Shown: piece by piece, positions 42,380-50,500 of the stretch | How positions within the stretch are numbered: the first letter of the stretch is position 1 | Layout of the letters: each line of letters starts with the position of its first letter | Origin: Lacibacter sediminis | GTDB taxonomy: Bacteria; Bacteroidota; Bacteroidia; Chitinophagales; Chitinophagaceae | Length of the DNA stretch: 64,000 nt | Assembly (NCBI RefSeq): GCF_014168535.1 | Contig: NZ_CP060007.1 | Location: forward strand, 4,278,001 to 4,342,000 | Direction of reading: 5' to 3' | Translations under genes and position numbers: made by a program | The notes under the pieces: model-generated | What the model saw: only the letters and a program-made list of their open reading frames with translations | What the model was told of the DNA's origin: nothing | The model's database searches: none

Positions 42380-42964
42380 TTATGGTTTTGCAATATTGTA
42401 CCATGTGTTCCAATGTGTAGCGGTACCGGCAGGGTCTGCATATTGTTCATACGTAATCAATCTTTCTTCGCCGGCACATGGTGCCCACGGATCGTTTAAT
42501 ACGAGATAATTGGTTGTTCCAACAGTAATGTAGCCTTTAATGACAAGAACATGCCCTACCACACCGGGAGTTCCGTAAGCATAACCCATTGGTTTTTTGC
42601 TGCAGTATATCTGCTTACGCATATCCTCCCAGGAGCGTGCTGTTTGCGTTTCAGAAAAAGTCATGCCTACTTCTGTAAGCATTAACCAGCCGGGACGGTT
42701 ACAGGAATCTGTTTTAGGGCATGCTGCTCTTCCCTGGTTGTTACAACAATCAGTTCTTCCAAAGCGTTGATTTGCCAGATCGCATTGATTGACACTGATA
42801 CCAACGTGCTGTGCCAGCATTTGTGTTGTGGCGGCCCAACACCAGTTGTTTGTTTGTTGTGGACGCAGCGTGTTAGCTACCGAACCAATAACTTCGGGTT
42901 TACAGCAACTGCTGATAAAGAGAATGAACAGGCCCAATGCCATCAGGTGAGTGTGTTTTTTCAT
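42380..42964 (-). CDS. Papain-like cysteine protease lipoprotein (AvrRpt2/C70-like)
   Basis: 194 residues. Lipobox ISSCC (Cys20). The mature domain has the papain-like triad in order: Gln37 and Cys42 in QQTNNWCWAATTQML, His138 in GVVGHVLVIKGY, and Asn157 in YLVLNDPWAP. A Cys-rich insert (61-88: CDLANQ, CCNNQ, CPKTDSC) suggests disulfides, fitting an outer-envelope location. The arrangement matches the compact papain-like family that includes the plant-pathogen effector AvrRpt2. Target unknown. Divergent from ftsX. Confidence 0.8.
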   Translation of the reverse strand: MKKHTHLMALGLFILFISSCCKPEVIGSVANTLRPQQTNNWCWAATTQMLAQHVGISVNQCDLANQRFGRTDCCNNQGRAACPKTDSCNRPGWLMLTEVGMTFSETQTARSWEDMRKQIYCSKKPMGYAYGTPGVVGHVLVIKGYITVGTTNYLVLNDPWAPCAGEERLITYEQYADPAGTATHWNTWYNIAKP

Positions 42965-42979
42965 GTTAACATGTTTTAA

Positions 42980-43023
42980 ATGATTAGATGTGTTTGTTAA
43001 AACTTATATAACAAACTAATCAT
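42980..43023. repeat. Nested inverted repeat between the cysteine protease gene and ftsX
   Basis: Outer arms ATGATTAG (42980-42987) / CTAATCAT (43016-43023); inner arms TTTGTTA (42993-42999) / TAACAAA (43009-43015), with a 5-nt bulge on the left. It lies within about 20-60 nt of the protease start, so it could be an operator or an mRNA 5' hairpin. Confidence 0.5.
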
Positions 43024-43062
43024 ATAAAAATAGAAACACTTCACGTCCGTTACAATACCCTG

Positions 43063-43095
43063 TTCGTAGTATTACTCTTAAATACGCTATTTTTG
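43063..43095 (+). promoter_or_regulatory. ftsX promoter
   Basis: TTCG (43063-43066), 21 nt, TATTTTTG (43088-43095); one mismatch in the -33. About 58 nt before the ATG. Confidence 0.6.
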
Positions 43096-43152
43096 TCACT
43101 GTTTCAAAGTGATAAAACAGTCACAACAGAACTTACATTAAATCAACAAGGC

Positions 43153-44031
43153 ATGGCGCAACAACCGAACAAAGCATCAATGAAACGTTCTAAACCATCA
43201 TACCTCTACAGTATTATTGGTGTGGCACTGGTGCTCTTCATCCTCGGTGTTTTAGGATGGATCTTCTTAAATTTTCAGAAAGTGGGTACCACCCTGCGTG
43301 AAAACATACAGTTTCATGCATGGCTGAGTACGACCAATAAAAAATCGATCGATAGTTTAACCTCATATGTGGCAGCACAGCCTTACGTAAAATCTTCGGC
43401 CTACATCAACAAAGAAATGGCGAAGGAAATTTATAATAAAGACGGCAATGAGAGCTGGGATAAGATCCTCGACGAAAATCCTTTGCCCGAAAGTGTTGAC
43501 TTTTATGCTAAGTCGGACTATGTGCAGAAAGACAGTCTTGATAAAATTACAGCCGACCTGATGACCCGTTTCCCCGGTGTGATCAGCGAGGTACAATACC
43601 CCGAAGCCCTGGTAACAACGCTTAACGATAGGGCACAGAAAGTGGGTATTGTTTTACTGATCGTGGCTATTTTGCTGAGCGCCATTGTGATCGTATCGAT
43701 TGATACCACCATTCGACTGGCCATGTTCAGCAACCGTTTTCTGATTAAAACCATGCAGATGGTGGGCGCTACCCGAGGCTTTATTGCAAAACCCATGAAT
43801 GTTAGGGCGATTATCAATGGACTCATCAGTTCGGGCATTGCCATTGCAGCCATTTGGGCGGTTATTACCTGGGCTGAAAGCTATATTCCGGATATGAAGG
43901 CGCTGCGTGATCCAAAGATCTACCTCATTCTATTCGGTTCCATTATTGCGATTGGTGTGGGCATTTCGCTTTACAGCACGCATCGCAGTGTGATGAAGTA
44001 TTTACGTATGAAACTAGACGAGTTATATTAA
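43153..44031 (+). CDS. ftsX: Cell division protein FtsX (permease)
   Basis: 292 residues from ATG 43153; an upstream TTG at 43093 overlaps the -7 box and is rejected. A basic cytoplasmic N-terminus leads to TM1 (about 20-42), an extracytoplasmic domain of about 115 residues, and three more TM helices (about 170-195, 220-245, 262-282), the FtsX layout. QKVGIVLLIVAILLSAIVIVSIDTTIRLAMFSNR and MQMVGATRGFI are family-like. With FtsE it controls peptidoglycan hydrolases at division. ftsE is not adjacent, as usual in this phylum. DUF3098 and uppP follow, a Bacteroidota arrangement. Confidence 0.9.
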   Translation: MAQQPNKASMKRSKPSYLYSIIGVALVLFILGVLGWIFLNFQKVGTTLRENIQFHAWLSTTNKKSIDSLTSYVAAQPYVKSSAYINKEMAKEIYNKDGNESWDKILDENPLPESVDFYAKSDYVQKDSLDKITADLMTRFPGVISEVQYPEALVTTLNDRAQKVGIVLLIVAILLSAIVIVSIDTTIRLAMFSNRFLIKTMQMVGATRGFIAKPMNVRAIINGLISSGIAIAAIWAVITWAESYIPDMKALRDPKIYLILFGSIIAIGVGISLYSTHRSVMKYLRMKLDELY

Positions 44032-44036
44032 GCCGT

Positions 44037-44090
44037 TAGCCGATAGTGGTTAGTGGCTAGTAAAAACTACCGGCTAATGACTATCGGCTA
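44037..44090. repeat. Word repeat folding as a long hairpin after ftsX
   Basis: TAGCCGATAGT (44037-44047) pairs perfectly with ACTATCGGCTA (44080-44090); inner words GGTTAGTGGCTAG and CTACCGGCTAATG pair partly. The words (TAGCCGATAG, TAGTGGCTAG, GGCTAATGAC) are variants of one unit. Confidence 0.6.
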
Positions 44091-44135
44091 TCGACTAACA
44101 GCTTTTCCTTATATTGCATCCCTCAAAACAAGACT

Positions 44136-44372
44136 ATGAGCCAGAAAAAAATAGCAACCATTTTTACCAAAGAGAATTACAAGTGGATGGCCATTGGTGC
44201 TGCCGTGATCATTCTTGGTTTTCTGTTGATGATTGGTGGCAAAAGTGCCGATCCAAATGTGTTTAATAAAGACGAAGTGTACAGCTTCCGTCGTATTACT
44301 TTGGCTCCGCTCCTCATCATTGGTGGTTTGATTATTGAGATCTATGCCATCATGAAAAAACCAAAAGACTAA
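44136..44372 (+). CDS. DUF3098 family membrane protein
   Basis: 78 residues. A short polar head (MSQKKIATIFTKENYKW), TM1 (about 18-36), a loop with GGKSADPNVFNKDEVYSFRR, TM2 (about 52-71) and a Lys-rich tail. This is the full DUF3098 pattern. Bacteroidota-specific, function unknown; its constant place between ftsX and uppP hints at an envelope or division role. Confidence 0.9.
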   Translation: MSQKKIATIFTKENYKWMAIGAAVIILGFLLMIGGKSADPNVFNKDEVYSFRRITLAPLLIIGGLIIEIYAIMKKPKD

Positions 44373-44391
44373 GCAATATAATTTGAAGATG

Positions 44392-44440
44392 AGCCAATTC
44401 AAAAATTTGAAAATTGATTTCGAATTTTTGAATTGGCTTT
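44392..44440 (+). terminator. Terminator-like hairpin after the DUF3098 gene
   Basis: Perfect 16-bp arms AGCCAATTCAAAAATT / AATTTTTGAATTGGCT around a 15-nt loop, followed by TTTTTCG. The segment is built from AAATTTG/AATTGA words. Confidence 0.7.
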
Positions 44441-44485
44441 TTCGTTTTCAATTTAACCTCATTTTCAAATTTTCAAATTAGTTGT

Positions 44486-45307
44486 GTGAATACAATTGAA
44501 TCCATCATCATTGCCATTGTGGAAGGTTTAACGGAATATCTTCCTGTTTCTTCCACCGGCCACATGATCCTTGCTGAGCGGCTAATGAATGTACCTGCTG
44601 ATAATTTCACCAAACTGTTTACTGTTGCAATACAGCTTGGTGCCATCTTAAGTGTTGTTGTGTTGTATTGGAAAAAGTTTTTCGATTTTAAACGCTGGGA
44701 GTTTTATGCAAAACTGATTGTTGCAGTAATACCTGCATTGCTGCTTGGTTTTTTATTCAGTGATCAGATAGATGAGCTGCTGGAAAGTCCGTTAACAGTT
44801 TCTATTACATTATTGATTGGGGGTATTATTTTGTTGTTCATTGATAATGTGTTTAAGCAACATACCATCAGCGAAGAAAAAGAAATCTCATTTGGCAAAG
44901 CATTCATGATTGGTTTGTGGCAATGTGTGGCGATGATACCGGGTGTAAGTCGTAGTGCTGCCAGCATCATCGGTGGTATGCAGCAAAAACTTACACGACC
45001 GTTGGCTGCTGAATTCTCTTTCTTTCTTGCAGTGCCAACCATGGCAGCAGCAACAGGCTATTCGTTATTCCTGAAAGACTGGAATGAAAATGGTGTTGAT
45101 GTAAAGGGTTATGATCTTATTCTTTCTTCAACTCAATACACACAGGCTTTTATTATTGGTAACGTAGTTGCTTTTGTGGTGGCGATGCTGGCCATTAAAT
45201 TCTTTATCGGCTTTTTACAGAAGCATGGATTCCGTTTGTTTGGCTGGTACCGAATTATTGCGGGCATTATCCTGCTCATCCTGTTTATGACGGGCTACCT
45301 GAAATAG
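44486..45307 (+). CDS. uppP: Undecaprenyl-diphosphate phosphatase (GTG start)
   Basis: 273 residues. There is no ATG early enough; GTG 44486 gives MNTIESIIIAIVEGLTEYLP, the usual beginning. BacA/UppP signatures: EGLTEYLPVSSTGHMIL (13-29) and PGVSRSAASIIGGMQQ (about 151-166), with Glu, Ser, His and Arg of the active site. Eight helices. It recycles undecaprenyl carrier lipid for peptidoglycan synthesis. Confidence 0.95.
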   Translation: MNTIESIIIAIVEGLTEYLPVSSTGHMILAERLMNVPADNFTKLFTVAIQLGAILSVVVLYWKKFFDFKRWEFYAKLIVAVIPALLLGFLFSDQIDELLESPLTVSITLLIGGIILLFIDNVFKQHTISEEKEISFGKAFMIGLWQCVAMIPGVSRSAASIIGGMQQKLTRPLAAEFSFFLAVPTMAAATGYSLFLKDWNENGVDVKGYDLILSSTQYTQAFIIGNVVAFVVAMLAIKFFIGFLQKHGFRLFGWYRIIAGIILLILFMTGYLK

Positions 45308-45370
45308 CATTTCGTTTAATTATCCTATTTTCATACAGGCAGTCTTTCCTGCCAACCAAAAACCATCTGT

Positions 45371-46666
45371 ATGCAGACTGCTTCAAAAAAAATTGTAAAC
45401 GGCTGGGCCATGTACGATTGGGCCAACAGTGTTTACAACCTGGTGATCACCACCACTTTCTTTCCTGCTTATTATGCCGCTGTAACAGGCATCAAAAATT
45501 TCCCCGACGGTATCAAGTTGTTCGGTAGAAATTTTGTGAATACAGAATTGAAAGATTACGTGTTAGCAACTGGTTTTTTACTGATCGCATTACTATCGCC
45601 TATTCTTTCATCTATTGCCGATTACAAAGGGAATAAGAAGAACTTCATGCGTTTCTTCTGCTATTTAGGCGCAATCAGTTGTTCGCTCATGTTCTTCTTT
45701 GATAAGAACAATGTGATGCTTGGTTTGGTGTGCTTCATGTTTGCAGGCATTGGCTTTTATGGCTCACAGGTATTTTATAATTCATACCTCCCGGAAATTG
45801 CTGCGGAAGAAGATATGGACCGCATCAGCGCAAAAGGATTTACCATGGGCTATATCGGCAGTGTGTTATTGCAGATGGTTGGTTTTGCATTGGTAGTATT
45901 TATGAAAGAAGACCCATCACTTCCATTAAAAATCACTTTCCTGCTTGTGGGTGTTTGGTGGGTTGTCTTTGCACAAATTCCTTTCAGCCGTTTACCGAAC
46001 CGCAGTGATAAAAGCGAACGTAAACTCAAGAAACATGTATTGGTGAATGGGTTTCATGAATTACAACTTGTGTGGAAACAGGTTATCAAAATGCCGGTGC
46101 TGAAACGCTTTTTAACAGCTTTCTTTTTTTACAGCATGGGTGTACAAACTGTATTACTCGTTGCCATTGATTTTGGTATTAAGATCCTGAATCTTGAAAA
46201 TGTAAAATTGATCATCACAGCGGTGTTACTGCAGGTAGTAGCAATTGTTGGCGCACTGCTTATGTCGAGGTTGTCTGGAAAGTTTGGCAACATACGTGTG
46301 CTCATCTTTACCGTGTTGCTATGGGTGTGTGCATGTATTGGCGGTTACTATATTCAAACTGAAATGCATTTTTATATTGTGGCCTCGTTTGTTGGATTGG
46401 TCATGGGTGGTATCCAGGCATTGAGCCGAGCTACTTATGCCAAGTTGATGCCTCAAACAAAAGACACGGCATCGTTCTTTAGTTTTTATGATGTAACAGA
46501 AAAGTTTGCAATTGTCATTGGCCTGTTCTCCTTCGGCATAATTGAAGGCCTCACAAAAGACATGCGTAATTCCATTTTAGTGCTCATCATTTTCTTTGTG
46601 CTTGGTCTGCTGTTTCTCTTACATACCTTGTATACACAAAGGAAAGAACAAACAAAGCTGTTATGA
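45371..46666 (+). CDS. MFS transporter, UMF1/Atg22-like family
   Basis: 431 residues, about 12 membrane helices. The family start KKIVNGWAMYDWANSVYNLVITTTFFPAYY (about 5-34) and GFYGSQVFYNSYLPEIA, with AKGFTMGYIGSVLLQM, are characteristic of the UMF1 (unknown major facilitator) group, related to fungal vacuolar Atg22. Substrate unknown, possibly amino acids. The stop overlaps the start of the MBL hydrolase (ATGA), so the two are translationally coupled. Confidence 0.9.
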   Translation: MQTASKKIVNGWAMYDWANSVYNLVITTTFFPAYYAAVTGIKNFPDGIKLFGRNFVNTELKDYVLATGFLLIALLSPILSSIADYKGNKKNFMRFFCYLGAISCSLMFFFDKNNVMLGLVCFMFAGIGFYGSQVFYNSYLPEIAAEEDMDRISAKGFTMGYIGSVLLQMVGFALVVFMKEDPSLPLKITFLLVGVWWVVFAQIPFSRLPNRSDKSERKLKKHVLVNGFHELQLVWKQVIKMPVLKRFLTAFFFYSMGVQTVLLVAIDFGIKILNLENVKLIITAVLLQVVAIVGALLMSRLSGKFGNIRVLIFTVLLWVCACIGGYYIQTEMHFYIVASFVGLVMGGIQALSRATYAKLMPQTKDTASFFSFYDVTEKFAIVIGLFSFGIIEGLTKDMRNSILVLIIFFVLGLLFLLHTLYTQRKEQTKLL

Positions 46667-47523
46667 AACTCTATTCGATCAATACGGGTAATTTTAAATT
46701 AGATGGTGGTGCTATGTTTGGTGTAGTGCCGAAAGTGATGTGGAACAAACTGAATCCTGCTGATGAAAATAATCTCTGCAGCTGGGCCATGCGTTGTTTA
46801 CTGATAGAAGATGGCAACAGGTTGATCTTAATTGATAATGGCATTGGTGATAAACAGGACGAAAAATTCCTTGGTCATTATTATTTGCATGGTGATGATA
46901 CGTTAGATAAGTCGTTGGCCAAACATGGTTTCAGTAAAGATGATATCACAGATGTGTTTCTTACGCATCTGCATTTCGATCATTGTGGTGGTTCTATAAA
47001 ACGTGATGGAGATAAATTAGTGCCTGCGTTTAAGAATGCAACATTCTGGAGCAATGAACAACATTGGGAATGGGCCACAAAACCAAATGACCGAGAGAAA
47101 GCTTCCTTTTTAAAAGAAAATATTCTGCCGATTGAAGAAAGCGGGCAGTTGAAATTTATTCTGCCGGGTGAATCGCAGTTTCATCAGTTATCTTCTTCTG
47201 AATTTAATGAAAATATGTCGGTGCGTTTTGTAAATGGTCATACCGAAAGTATGATGTTGCCGCAGATCAACTACAACGGCAAGACCATTGTGTACATGGC
47301 TGATCTGTTACCTGCTGCCGCACATATTCCTATCCCATATGTAATGGCGTATGATATGTTTCCGCTTACTACGTTGAACGAAAAAAAATCTTTCCTGACA
47401 GAAGCTATAGAGAACGATTACATCTTATTCTTTGAACATGATCCAACGATCGAGTGCTGCAGCTTGCAACAAACAGAAAAGGGTGTGCGAATGAAAGAGT
47501 CGTTTCGGCTGGATGAGATTTAA
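46663..47523 (+). CDS. MBL-fold metallo-hydrolase
   Basis: 286 residues, no signal peptide. The metallo-beta-lactamase metal motif HLHFDHCGG (HxHxDH; about 107-115) is intact, with VNGHTESMMLPQI (His) and YMADLLPAAAHIPI supplying further ligands and FFEHDPTIEC the last. This resembles lactonase/glyoxalase-like hydrolases of the quorum-quenching branch, but the substrate is open. Starts within the MFS stop codon, so an uptake-and-hydrolyse pair is plausible. Confidence 0.88.
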   Translation: MKLYSINTGNFKLDGGAMFGVVPKVMWNKLNPADENNLCSWAMRCLLIEDGNRLILIDNGIGDKQDEKFLGHYYLHGDDTLDKSLAKHGFSKDDITDVFLTHLHFDHCGGSIKRDGDKLVPAFKNATFWSNEQHWEWATKPNDREKASFLKENILPIEESGQLKFILPGESQFHQLSSSEFNENMSVRFVNGHTESMMLPQINYNGKTIVYMADLLPAAAHIPIPYVMAYDMFPLTTLNEKKSFLTEAIENDYILFFEHDPTIECCSLQQTEKGVRMKESFRLDEI

Positions 47524-47532
47524 GAAAATAGT

Positions 47533-47606
47533 TTTACGCAAAGAGGCAAAGTTTCAGCAACATCGGATAGCCACTCACAACTATCCACTATCAACTACCG
47601 GCTGCA
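47533..47606. repeat. Degenerate word repeats between converging genes
   Basis: ACGCAAAGAGGCAAAG followed by CGGATAGCCACTCACAACTATCC and CACTATCAACTACCGG-like words. GGATAG can pair with CTATCC, making a short stem. No clear terminator U-run. Confidence 0.5.
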
Positions 47607-48416
47607 CTATCTCGTGCTGATCAACCCGGTCAACTTATGACGTGTGTTTTTGTAGCCCATCATATCCACTTTTATACTGCCAACTGAAATGGGGCTTTCA
47701 ATACGAACGGGTATACGGTTGGCGTCATCACTCACCCACACCGTCATCTTTTCACCACCTTTAAAAATAGTTCCTTCGATCAGCAGCGGCTTAAACTTGA
47801 TAGCATTGAACTTGCCATACTTGGTCTTTACTTTTTCTTTACCGAGATAGCGGATGTACAAACCATAGGTCTTATCATCAATAAACATATTGAACGGAAT
47901 TCTGTCGCCGGGTTTGTATTTGTTGAAATCAATATTGCGGGAATAATAAATAGCACTCAATACATCCTGCACACAATCAGGCGTTTTAAATGTGCCACCT
48001 TGCGATGTGGCAGTATTGCCCTGTTGATTAAATGTAACTGTTTCGAATTTCTTGAAATCGCCTTCTAAAATATTACGTACAAACTTGTAAGGTTGCAAAG
48101 TAGAAGTATCAATAAAACTTTCATACTTATCCCTCACCTTAAAAAAACCATCAAAGAATGAAGTTGTTTTCCCTTCTCCAATAAGATGATAAACAGGTTT
48201 CCCGTTATAGCGTTCAAGATTAATATGGAAATCGGCATTGCCACCGGCTACATAAACACCCGCTAATGTGTAATACACCTGGTAGTTGATGGTCTCTCCA
48301 TTTTGCCAGGCAAAATTCCGGACGCTGGCGCAAAATTCGTCACTTGTTTCCGGTTGCGTGGAAACAGGTGCAAATGAAAGCAGTACTACTGAAAACAGAA
48401 TTGCAGTGATCTTCAT
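47607..48416 (-). CDS. DUF3108 family exported protein
   Basis: 269 residues. A signal peptide is likely (1-20, LLSFAPVSTQP). The DUF3108 pattern is present: FAWQNGETINYQVYYTLAGVYVAGG (about 34-58), YESFIDTSTLQPYKFVRNI, and YRIPVRIESPISVGSIKVDM-like closing strands. It forms an open beta sheet; in Bacteroidota such proteins are periplasmic with unknown roles. Its ATG overlaps the stop of the flippase-like gene (ATGA). Confidence 0.85.
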   Translation of the reverse strand: MKITAILFSVVLLSFAPVSTQPETSDEFCASVRNFAWQNGETINYQVYYTLAGVYVAGGNADFHINLERYNGKPVYHLIGEGKTTSFFDGFFKVRDKYESFIDTSTLQPYKFVRNILEGDFKKFETVTFNQQGNTATSQGGTFKTPDCVQDVLSAIYYSRNIDFNKYKPGDRIPFNMFIDDKTYGLYIRYLGKEKVKTKYGKFNAIKFKPLLIEGTIFKGGEKMTVWVSDDANRIPVRIESPISVGSIKVDMMGYKNTRHKLTGLISTR

Positions 48417-49468
48417 CGTTCCTTAAATATTTTTATCGTCAATAACAACAAACTACCGATCAACGCCGGTACTACAAGATTCAATAACCAGATACCAGCC
48501 GTGCCTGCAAGAACAGCAATACTGTTTGCACTGAACACACTCACAATACTAAGCGCCACAGCTCCACGGATACCCACATCAGCAATAGCGAACCCCGGTA
48601 CAATTGCCATGATCAAAAAGATCAGTGCCACACTCCAGAAACCCTCCCACCACGGAATATCAACCTGCAGTGCCTGCCATATCAACACATACTGTAACGC
48701 AAAAACTACAAAACGTAAAAACGAATAGAATAATATTACAAGATACGTTCTGTTTTGCAAGCCATCCAGCACGTTTGCAAACGATAACTTTTCTTTTAAA
48801 CCCGGTATCCATTGCAGTGCTTTCGCTAGCATCTGTATTCTGAAAAAAAAGAGTCCTGTTAACCCGATAAAAAATAATACCGACCAAGTCAATACCTGCA
48901 GCAATATGCCTGATAAATGTGTACCACCAAGCTGCACATCGTGTAGCCGGGGTTTCAGGATCAGTAAGGCAATAAAGCCGCAAACCAATGTGATCAGTAA
49001 CTGTCCAACACTTGTTACAAGGGTAAGTGCCACTCCTTTCAATCTGAAATCAGGCTTCAGGTACACTACTCTTCCGCCATATTCACCAATACGATTGGGC
49101 GTATTCACCGCCAGCGATAATCCACTCAACACAGATTCAAATGCTTTTTGAAACGATAACGGTTGAAACTTATTCACCAGCAAATACCATTTCCATGTTT
49201 CCAGGCCCCAATTAACCGGCATCAATAAAACAGATAACCACAACTTCCAGCTTTCATTACCAATAAAGGCCTGTTTTATCTGCTGCCATGCCCGTGGTAA
49301 GTCGGGTTGTTGCTTCACTTGGTTGTATAAGGATATGCTAATCCACACAAAAAGTATAGGGCCCAGAAAGTAATTGATAAAGATTTTGAATTTCCTGTTC
49401 AGTTTCTGTTTATTTTGGTCAAAATTAACCTGCTCCTTGCAAAGTTTTTCGAAAATCATTTTAGGCAT
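48413..49468 (-). CDS. Lysylphosphatidylglycerol synthase transmembrane-region (flippase-like) protein
   Basis: 351 residues with start at ATG 49468 (ATG 49459 is possible). About eight membrane helices. Family features: QKAFESVLSGLSLAVNTPNRIGEYGGRVVYL (about 110-140) and AIVPGFAIADVGIRGAVALSI. These proteins resemble the membrane half of MprF and often act in lipid or glycolipid transport; no catalytic half is attached. The first 9-10 codons overlap the ruvC coding frame on the other strand. Coupled to the DUF3108 gene. Confidence 0.85.
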   Translation of the reverse strand: MPKMIFEKLCKEQVNFDQNKQKLNRKFKIFINYFLGPILFVWISISLYNQVKQQPDLPRAWQQIKQAFIGNESWKLWLSVLLMPVNWGLETWKWYLLVNKFQPLSFQKAFESVLSGLSLAVNTPNRIGEYGGRVVYLKPDFRLKGVALTLVTSVGQLLITLVCGFIALLILKPRLHDVQLGGTHLSGILLQVLTWSVLFFIGLTGLFFFRIQMLAKALQWIPGLKEKLSFANVLDGLQNRTYLVILFYSFLRFVVFALQYVLIWQALQVDIPWWEGFWSVALIFLIMAIVPGFAIADVGIRGAVALSIVSVFSANSIAVLAGTAGIWLLNLVVPALIGSLLLLTIKIFKER

Positions 49469-50003
49469 CGATCCCGGTACTGTTATTATGGGTTATGGTT
49501 TGATTGGCGTTCGCCAACAGCAACTGCATTTAATTGAAATGGATGTGCTGAAACTTACCAAACACAAAGACGTGTACATCCGTTTACAACTCATCCACGA
49601 AAAAGTGAAAGAGGTGATTGAAACGCATAAGCCTACCGATTTTGCTATTGAAGCTCCTTTTTTTGGCAAAAACGTGCAGAGTATGCTCAAATTGGGAAGA
49701 GCGCAAGGTGTAGCCATTGCTACTGCCATGAATGCCGGTTTATCAGTTACCGAATATTCGCCTAAGAAAGTAAAACAAGCTGTAACAGGAAATGGAAATG
49801 CCGATAAGGAACAGGTTTGGAAAATGCTTCAGCATTACCTCGACTTTAAAGCCAAACCAAAATATTTTGATGCGACTGATGCATTATCAGTAGCTCTTTG
49901 TCATCACTTTCAAACCAATAAACCCTTGTTGAAAACAGCCGGGAAAGTAAAAGGCTGGGAAGATTTTATTAAACAGAATCCGGGAAGAGTAAAAGTCAAA
50001 TAA
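49437..50003 (+). CDS. ruvC: Crossover junction endodeoxyribonuclease RuvC (non-ATG start)
   Basis: About 188 residues if TTG 49437 starts translation (MQSFSKIILGIDPGT). The acidic catalytic residues are all there: Asp in GIDPGT, Glu in FAIEAPFFGKN, and Asp/Asp in DATDALSVALCHH. It resolves Holliday junctions made by RuvAB. No ATG exists between the upstream in-frame stop and the catalytic Asp; candidates are TTG 49374, TTG 49437 or ATT 49456. The 5' end overlaps the divergent flippase-like gene by about 20-30 nt. Confidence 0.88.
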   Translation: MQSFSKIILGIDPGTVIMGYGLIGVRQQQLHLIEMDVLKLTKHKDVYIRLQLIHEKVKEVIETHKPTDFAIEAPFFGKNVQSMLKLGRAQGVAIATAMNAGLSVTEYSPKKVKQAVTGNGNADKEQVWKMLQHYLDFKAKPKYFDATDALSVALCHHFQTNKPLLKTAGKVKGWEDFIKQNPGRVKVK

Positions 50004-50025
50004 GGGATACGGCACATGGAAGAAG

Positions 50026-50101
50026 GAACAAGGAACAAGACACAAGATTCAAGCATCGTCATCATAAATCAGCCATCATAAATCCTACATCATAAATTCA
50101 T
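50026..50101. repeat. Degenerate word repeats after ruvC
   Basis: GGAACAAGGAACAAGACACAAG-like words, then three copies of CATCATAAAT(C/T). This is the spacer between two converging genes. Confidence 0.55.
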
Positions 50102-50107
50102 CAGCAC

Positions 50108-50500
50108 TTAATCTGTCTTCCGCATTTTCTTAAGTGCCAGTAAGAAAATGGCAGCAGGAACATAAGCCAGTAGATAAAGCGGGTTGAAGTGTCCGAACAG
50201 AAGATCAACCGCCAGTTTCAGTGTTACCACAATAACAAAACTAATGGGGCCCCATTTTTCCATACTCCATGTGCCACTCAGCGCAACAAAACTGAATACC
50301 ATCATTAATGCATTTACTGCGGGATACAATGTGTCAATACCACTTTTGTTCAAGGCAGTATTACCGGTATAGGAATATACAATTTCACCAAGCCCCCATG
50401 CAAAGAGAATCACACAAAGAATAGTGATCAATTGCGGACGTGGTGCTTTCTTTCCCTTCTTACGTTTATAGCCATACTGATCGTACTGTACCTGGGTCAT
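50108..50500 (-). CDS. Small membrane protein of unknown function
   Basis: 130 residues. A basic head (YDQYGYKRKKGKKAPRPQ) precedes four hydrophobic segments (about 24-44, 58-75, 84-103 and 106-122). No known domain recognised. Its ATG overlaps the HIT gene stop (ATGA), so it is translated as the second gene of that unit. Confidence 0.75.
   Translation of the reverse strand: MTQVQYDQYGYKRKKGKKAPRPQLITILCVILFAWGLGEIVYSYTGNTALNKSGIDTLYPAVNALMMVFSFVALSGTWSMEKWGPISFVIVVTLKLAVDLLFGHFNPLYLLAYVPAAIFLLALKKMRKTD

Noticed and set aside
43093..43152. Longer ftsX starting at TTG 43093
   Set aside because: The TTG is part of the -7 promoter box, so it would not be in the transcript.
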